Part shown: piece after piece, positions 7,966-11,552 of the stretch
Numbering within the stretch: the stretch's first letter is position 1
How the letters are laid out: each line of letters opens with the position of its first letter
Assembly (NCBI GenBank): GCA_946480705.1
Contig: CAMLLF010000051.1
Span: 1-11,552, forward strand
Reading direction: 5' to 3'
DNA: 11,552 nt
Source of the DNA: an uncultured Lysobacteraceae bacterium
Lineage (GTDB): Bacteria > Pseudomonadota > Gammaproteobacteria > Xanthomonadales > Rhodanobacteraceae
Program-made: the position numbers and the translations under genes
The notes under the pieces: generated by a model
What the model was told of the DNA's origin: nothing
What the model saw: only the letters and a program-made list of their open reading frames with translations
Databases searched by the model: none

Positions 7966-8138
7966 GTGAATTCCTGTCCATGGGCGGTTACGGCGCCTAC
8001 GTCTGGAGTGCGATCGCGATCTTCGTCGTCACGCTCGCGATCGACGCCGCCGCGCCGCTGCTCAAGCGCCGCCGCGTGCTGCGCGAACTGCGCGGCCGCC
8101 TGCGCCGCGCGCAGAAACGCAGTGAGGAAAGTGCATGA
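7962..8138 (+). CDS. ccmD: Heme exporter small membrane subunit CcmD
   Basis: A 58-residue protein with a single membrane helix (about 15-35) followed by a strongly basic cytoplasmic tail (LLKRRRVLRELRGRLRRA). The MGGYGAYVWSA segment before the helix is the diagnostic CcmD motif. CcmD joins CcmABC and is needed for release of holo-CcmE. The start ATG 7962 overlaps the ccmC stop and has GAGGA at 7951-7955. The end overlaps the ccmE start by ATGA (8135-8138). Confidence 0.93.
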   Translation: MSEFLSMGGYGAYVWSAIAIFVVTLAIDAAAPLLKRRRVLRELRGRLRRAQKRSEESA

Positions 8139-8510
8139 GCCCGACGCGCAAACGCCGTCTCATCGTGGTGTCGCTGATCCTCGGCGCCGTCGGCATCGCC
8201 GCCGCGCTGACCGTGCTCGCGCTGCAGCAGAACATCACCTATCTCTACACGCCGGTCGAAGTGCTGGCCGGCAAGGTGCCCGCCGAGGCACGCTTCCGCC
8301 TGGGCGGGATATACCGGCATCCTGCCGGACCTGTTCCGCGAAAAGCAGTCGGTCATCGCGACCGGGCGCATGGAGGGCAACCGCTTCGTCGCCAGCGAGG
8401 TGCTGGCCAAGCACGACGAGAACTACGTGCCGCGCGACGTCGCCGAGGCGATGGCGAAGGCGCACAAGAAGCATGAGGTGGAGCCGGCGAAAACGCCGGC
8501 GGCGCAGTAG
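8135..8510 (+). pseudogene. ccmE: Heme chaperone CcmE, broken by an internal deletion and frameshift
   Basis: The start is sound: ATG 8135, AGGA at 8125-8128, a basic N-terminus, a membrane anchor (about 9-30), then [17 protein letters not shown] and the start of the beta-barrel ending at RLGG (8308). The family should continue with about 30 residues of barrel, but those are missing. From 8310 the typical [20 protein letters not shown] follows in the next frame, through the heme-binding [10 protein letters not shown] (His codon 8412-8414) to TAG 8508-8510. Without correction, translation stays in the first frame and yields a 113-residue product with a meaningless tail from TGA 8474-8476. Against E. 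coli CcmE, roughly 89 bases have gone. CcmE is essential for System I, so either another copy exists, the pathway is dead, or this is a sequence or assembly error. Confidence 0.88.
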
Positions 8511-8515
8511 ACGTC

Positions 8516-8540
8516 GATCGTCGCGGCTGCCGCGACGATT
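8516..8540 (+). terminator. Hairpin just after ccmE, possible terminator
   Basis: ATCGTCGCGG (8517-8526) and CCGCGACGAT (8530-8539) form a perfect 10-bp stem with a CTG loop, extended by a G-T pair. It begins six bases after the ccmE stop. There is no T-run after it, so it may be a weak or Rho-assisted terminator or an mRNA-stabilising stem. If it terminates, ccmF onwards would need another promoter. Confidence 0.5.
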
Positions 8541-8571
8541 CGTGCGCACAGGATAGGAAGCGGCGACCTCG

Positions 8572-8595
8572 CTCCCCCCAAGCGAGCTTGGGGAG
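8572..8595. repeat. Palindrome around CCCCAAGC-GCTTGGGG
   Basis: CCCCAAGC (8576-8583) is followed by GA... more exactly, the arm 8576-8583 pairs perfectly with 8586-8593, leaving GA between. CTC (8572-8574) and AG (8594-8595) can extend it with a bulge. Intergenic palindromes of this style recur in xanthomonad-like genomes, but only one copy is present here, so its repeat nature is a guess. Confidence 0.4.
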
Positions 8596-8663
8596 AGGGC
8601 TCAAGCTTCTGCCGACTGCGAAACACAGACCGCCGCGCGAACGGACCATTTCGCGCTTTGCAG

Positions 8664-8669
8664 AAGGAG
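8664..8669 (+). promoter_or_regulatory. Strong ribosome binding site of the SEC-C gene
   Basis: AAGGAG lies seven bases before ATG 8677 and is the best Shine-Dalgarno in the window. It shows that the small gene below has its own translation start and that the N-terminal codons before the first frameshift belong to it. The rest of 8541-8663 shows no coding signal and no convincing promoter. Confidence 0.7.
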
Positions 8670-8676
8670 AGGTGCC

Positions 8677-8913
8677 ATGCGCAAGAACGATCACCCGGTG
8701 AGCTTTCGAGGCAACTAGCAAGCGCCGCCGCGGCTATCCGTCGGAAGCGCGCGTCAAGCGCGGTCTGCGCGTAGTCCACGGCGACAAGGTGCTCTGCGAA
8801 AAACTCGGACGCAAAGACCCCTGCCCCTGTGGTTCGGGTCGCAGATTTCAAGAACTGTTGTCTCGATAAGGGGAGCTTTCGATGGCGTGCTCCGGCACGA
8901 CTACCATCGCTGA
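8677..8913 (+). pseudogene. Small SEC-C zinc-motif protein interrupted by three +1 shifts at TTT-C
   Basis: As written, ATG 8677 reaches TAG 8716-8718 after 13 codons. Skipping one T at each of three TTTC sites (8704-8707, 8846-8849, 8877-8880) gives one 77-residue protein ending at TGA 8911-8913. Its core reads [19 protein letters not shown], then [20 protein letters not shown], a textbook SEC-C motif (CPC...CC zinc ligands), then GSFDGVLRHDYHR. SEC-C motifs bind zinc and often occur in small accessory proteins; the role of this one is unknown. The three skipped positions are the only three Phe codons of the protein. It could be a decayed gene, a gene with sequence errors, or one that uses frameshifting. 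Sites 2 and 3 are set by the motif and the stop; site 1 could lie anywhere in 8704-8716. It sits inside the ccm operon, where no gene is expected. Confidence 0.7.
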
Positions 8914-8940
8914 ATCCCGATCGCTGCAATCGCTGTAACC

Positions 8941-8966
8941 GCCGCCGCGGCCTGCGCCGCGGCGGC
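8941..8966 (+). terminator. Very GC-rich 11-bp hairpin ahead of ccmF
   Basis: GCCGCCGCGGC (8941-8951) pairs perfectly with GCCGCGGCGGC (8956-8966) around a CTGC loop. It lies 28 bases after the reconstructed SEC-C stop and ends six bases before the ccmF GGAG (8972-8975). With no T-run it is not a classic terminator. It may protect or restrain the ccmF message, or end the SEC-C transcript. Confidence 0.5.
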
Positions 8967-8988
8967 ACCCTGGAGCCGCCGCCACGCC

Positions 8989-10974
8989 ATGCTGCCCGAA
9001 CTCGGCCAATTCGCCCTGATCCTCGCGCTGTTGCTGGCGCTCGCCCAGACCGCGCTGCCCCTGTGGGGCGCCTGGCGCAACAACGCCGCACTGATCGCGA
9101 CGGCGCGCCCGACCGCCGCGGGCCAGGCGGTGTTCGTCGGCATCGCGTTCCTGGTGCTCACGGCGGCCTTCATGCAGCAGGACTTCTCGGTCGCCTACGT
9201 CGCGCAGAACTCGAATTCCGCGCTGCCCTGGTACTACCGCTTCTCCGCGGTCTGGGGCGCGCACGAAGGCTCGCTGCTGCTCTGGATTCTGATCCTCAAC
9301 ATCTGGACGGTTGCCGTCGCCGCATTCAGCCGCCGGCTGCCCGACGTCTTCATCGCGCGCGTGCTCGGCGTGCTCGGCTTCGTCAGCGTCGGCTTCCTGC
9401 TGTTCACGCTGTTCACGTCCAATCCGTTCCTGCGCCATGTTCCGGCGCTGCCCGACGGCAACGATCTCAATCCGCTGCTGCAGGACTTCGGCCTGATCGT
9501 GCACCCGCCGATGCTCTACATGGGCTATGTGGGCTTTTCGGTCGCGTTCGCCTTCGCGATCGCCGCACTGCTCGGCGGCGCGCTCGACGTGGCCTGGGTG
9601 CGCTGGGCGCGCCCGTGGACGAATGTCGCCTGGGCGTTCCTGACGCTCGGTATCGCGCTCGGCTCGTGGTGGGCCTACTACGAACTCGGCTGGGGCGGCT
9701 GGTGGTTCTGGGATCCGGTCGAGAACGCGTCGTTCATGCCATGGCTCGTCGGCACGGCGCTGATCCACTCGCAGGCCGTCACCGAAAAACGCGGTTCGTT
9801 CCGCGCGTGGACGCTGCTGCTCGCGATCGCCGCGTTCTCGCTGTCGCTGCTCGGCACCTTCCTCGTGCGTTCGGGCGTGCTGACCTCGGTGCACGCGTTC
9901 GCGAGCGATCCGCAGCGCGGCCTGTTCGTGCTCGCCTTCCTCGTCATCGTGGTCGGCGGCTCGCTGCTGATCTACGCACTGCGCGCGCCGAAGGTCGCCG
10001 GCGGCGAGCCGTTCGCTGCGGTCAGTCGCGACACCTTGCTACTTGTGAACAACCTGCTGTTCTCGATCGCCGCACTGATGGTGCTGCTCGGCACGCTGTT
10101 TCCGCTGCTCGGCGAAGCGCTCGACGCGGGACGGATCTCGGTCGGTCCGCCGTATTTCGGGTTCATGTTCGCCGCCTTGATGGCGCCGGTCGTGCTGCTG
10201 CTGCCGTTCGGCCCGTTCCTCAAATGGCGTCAGGCGCAGTTGCCGGCCGCATTCCGCGCGCTGCTGCCGGCGCTCGCGGTCGCGTTCATCGCGGCGGTGC
10301 TCGCGTGGCTGCTCGTCGGCGGACTGCCGTTCAAGGCCGTCGCGGGCGTGGGCTTCGGCCTCTGGGTCGGCGTCGGCATCGCGCTGTACGCGCTGTCGCG
10401 CTGGCGTCATGCGCCGCCCGGCCGGCGCTTCACGCCGGAAATGCTCGGCATGATCTGCGCGCATTTCGGCGTCGGCGTGTTCGTCGCCGGCGTGCTCGTG
10501 ACCGAGGCGACCGGCATCGAACGCGATTTGCGCTTCGCGCCCGGCGAAACCGTGCGCATCGGCGCGTACGACGTACGCTTCGACGGTGCGCGCCACGCGC
10601 AGGGACCGAACTACGAAGCCGATTCGGGCAGCGTCTTCATCACGCGCGACGGCGCGACGATCGCAACGCTGACGCCGCAGAAGCGGCGCTATCTGCGCGG
10701 CCAGGTGCAGACCGAGTCGGCGATCGATCCGGGCTTCGTGCGCGACATCTACGTCGCGCTCGGCGAACCGGTCGGCACCGACGGCGCGTGGTCGCTGCGC
10801 GTCTACATCAAGCCGTTCGTGCGCTGGATCTGGCTCGGCGCGCTGCTGATGATGCTCGGTGGATTCGTCGCCGCGACCGACCGGCGCTTCCGCAGCCTCG
10901 GTCTCGCGCGCGACGCGCAGCCGGCGACGCCGGCACCGGCGTCCGCGCCGACGCTCGCGGCGGAGACGGCCTGA
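8989..10974 (+). CDS. ccmF: Heme lyase subunit CcmF
   Basis: A 661-residue, multi-helix inner-membrane protein that joins heme from CcmE to apocytochrome c together with CcmH. The tryptophan-rich motif WGGWWFWDP is at 235-243. The four histidines important in E. coli (H173, H261, H303, H491) appear here as H172 (VHPPMLY), H260 (LIHSQ), H302 (SVHAF) and H492 (ICAHFG). Length is normal and the C-terminus ends in an Ala/Pro-rich tail after the last helix. ATG 8989 gives the standard MLPELGQFALILAL start; its GGAG (8972-8975) is a little distant at 13 bases. Unlike the other junctions of the operon, it does not touch the preceding gene. It overlaps ccmG by one base (TGATG). Confidence 0.96.
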   Translation: MLPELGQFALILALLLALAQTALPLWGAWRNNAALIATARPTAAGQAVFVGIAFLVLTAAFMQQDFSVAYVAQNSNSALPWYYRFSAVWGAHEGSLLLWILILNIWTVAVAAFSRRLPDVFIARVLGVLGFVSVGFLLFTLFTSNPFLRHVPALPDGNDLNPLLQDFGLIVHPPMLYMGYVGFSVAFAFAIAALLGGALDVAWVRWARPWTNVAWAFLTLGIALGSWWAYYELGWGGWWFWDPVENASFMPWLVGTALIHSQAVTEKRGSFRAWTLLLAIAAFSLSLLGTFLVRSGVLTSVHAFASDPQRGLFVLAFLVIVVGGSLLIYALRAPKVAGGEPFAAVSRDTLLLVNNLLFSIAALMVLLGTLFPLLGEALDAGRISVGPPYFGFMFAALMAPVVLLLPFGPFLKWRQAQLPAAFRALLPALAVAFIAAVLAWLLVGGLPFKAVAGVGFGLWVGVGIALYALSRWRHAPPGRRFTPEMLGMICAHFGVGVFVAGVLVTEATGIERDLRFAPGETVRIGAYDVRFDGARHAQGPNYEADSGSVFITRDGATIATLTPQKRRYLRGQVQTESAIDPGFVRDIYVALGEPVGTDGAWSLRVYIKPFVRWIWLGALLMMLGGFVAATDRRFRSLGLARDAQPATPAPASAPTLAAETA

Positions 10975-11528
10975 TGGCGCGCCTGTTGCCGCTGTTCGCG
11001 TTCCTGCTGCTCGCCGCGCTGCTGGGTTTCGGACTGGCCTGGAACATGACGCACGACCAGCGCGAGGTGCCCTCGCCGCTGATCGGCAAGACCGCGCCGG
11101 CGTTCGAGCTGCCCGTGCTCAACGAGCCCGATCGCCGCTACGGCAGTGCCGATCTCAAGGGCAAGCCGTACCTGCTCAACGTATTCGGCAGCTGGTGCCC
11201 GAGCTGCGTGGACGAGCACCCGGTCCTGATGCGCTATGCGAAGGAACTCGACGTTCCGCTGGTCGGCTACAACTGGAAGGACGATCCGTCCGACGCGAAC
11301 GCGTGGCTCGCGCGCTTCGGCAATCCGTACACCGTCATCGTCGCCGACAACGTCGGCCGCACGGCGATCGACTTCGGCGTCTACGGCGCGCCCGAAACCT
11401 TTCTCGTCGACGGCAACGGCACGATCCGGCTCAAGCGCATCGGCGCGCTGACGCCCGACTACATCGAAAAAGAGCTGAAGCCCGCGCTCGCCGCGATCCG
11501 TCTCGACGCGCTACGGAGTGGAAAATGA
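10974..11528 (+). CDS. ccmG: Thiol:disulfide interchange protein CcmG (DsbE)
   Basis: A 184-residue, membrane-anchored periplasmic thioredoxin-like protein. One N-terminal helix (about 4-22) is followed by the linker PSPLIGKTAPAFELPVL and the thioredoxin fold. The active site is WCPSC (74-78), the CcmG-type acidic loop lies after it, and the cis-proline is P140 in GAPETF. It reduces the CXXCH cysteines of apocytochrome c, or CcmH, before heme attachment, using electrons from DsbD/CcdA. The start is ATG 10974 in a TGATG overlap with ccmF, with GGAGA at 10962-10966. The length matches the family. A long in-frame ORF reaching back to 8829 crosses ccmF in the wrong frame and is ignored. Confidence 0.95.
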   Translation: MARLLPLFAFLLLAALLGFGLAWNMTHDQREVPSPLIGKTAPAFELPVLNEPDRRYGSADLKGKPYLLNVFGSWCPSCVDEHPVLMRYAKELDVPLVGYNWKDDPSDANAWLARFGNPYTVIVADNVGRTAIDFGVYGAPETFLVDGNGTIRLKRIGALTPDYIEKELKPALAAIRLDALRSGK

Positions 11529-11552
11529 TCCCGATGCGACGTTTGCCGCCAT
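11525..11552 (+). CDS. Start of the next gene, probably ccmH
   Basis: Only nine codons are present before the window ends: MIPMRRLPP. The start overlaps the ccmG stop by ATGA (11525-11528) and has GGAG at 11515-11518. A second in-frame ATG lies at 11534. The basic start looks like the beginning of a signal peptide. In this operon order the expected gene is ccmH/cycL, the apocytochrome-presenting reductase, but the sequence is too short to prove it. Confidence 0.5.

Noticed and set aside
8370..8510. Internal start at ATG 8370 giving a 46-residue C-terminal CcmE piece
   Set aside because: It has no ribosome site and lacks the barrel and membrane anchor, so a working split CcmE is not credible.
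8511..8676. RNA gene, riboswitch or CRISPR-like repeats between ccmE and the SEC-C gene
   Set aside because: Only two isolated inverted repeats were seen; no repeat array, tRNA fold or known riboswitch core is recognisable.
8829..11528. A single 899-codon ORF joining the SEC-C tail to ccmG
   Set aside because: It crosses all of ccmF in the wrong frame. Only the last 184 codons (ccmG) and a few SEC-C codons are meaningful.

Overview
The window is strongly GC-rich bacterial DNA with densely packed genes, all on the + strand. It looks like a gammaproteobacterium of the Xanthomonadales (Lysobacterales) type. The basis is a bacterial kynurenine 3-monooxygenase followed by a DUF3293 gene, an ECF sigma factor paired with a TPR-type Ser/Thr kinase, and a System I cytochrome c maturation (ccm) operon. 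This placement is inference from gene content; no ribosomal RNA or other marker gene is present.

Layout. Positions 1-358 hold the 3' end of a repeat-like (FG-GAP/VCBS-flavoured) unknown protein whose frame is broken near position 89. Positions 361-2205 hold kmo and an abutting DUF3293 gene. Positions 2297-5763 hold a two-gene regulatory unit: an ECF sigma factor whose region 2 has Ser/Thr where acidic residues are usual, overlapping by ATGA a 967-residue membrane kinase with a TPR C-terminus. Positions 5830-11552 hold the ccm operon in the order ccmA-B-C-D-E-[insert]-F-G-(H start), with most junctions overlapping.

How the genes work together. CcmA, B, C and D export or release heme and load it on CcmE. 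CcmE passes heme to CcmF, and CcmG and CcmH keep the apocytochrome cysteines reduced and present them. Here A, B, C, D, F and G look intact, and the heme-ligand histidines of CcmC and CcmF are at the positions expected from E. coli. ccmE is not intact: about 30 codons of its beta-barrel are missing and the rest, including the heme-binding His, is out of frame. As printed, the pathway would lack its heme chaperone unless another copy exists or the sequence is wrong here.

The most unusual spot is the roughly 480 bp between ccmE and ccmF, where these genes normally adjoin. It contains two hairpins or palindromes, a strong Shine-Dalgarno, and a small SEC-C zinc-motif gene (8677-8913). That gene can be read as one 77-residue protein only if the ribosome (or the reader) skips one T at three places. 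Each place is a TTT-C, and each is one of the only three Phe codons in the protein. This is either a systematic sequence artefact, unusual decay, or multiple +1 frameshifting at a known shift-prone tetranucleotide, and it is the observation most worth checking. No tRNA, rRNA, CRISPR array, transposase or integrase was seen.
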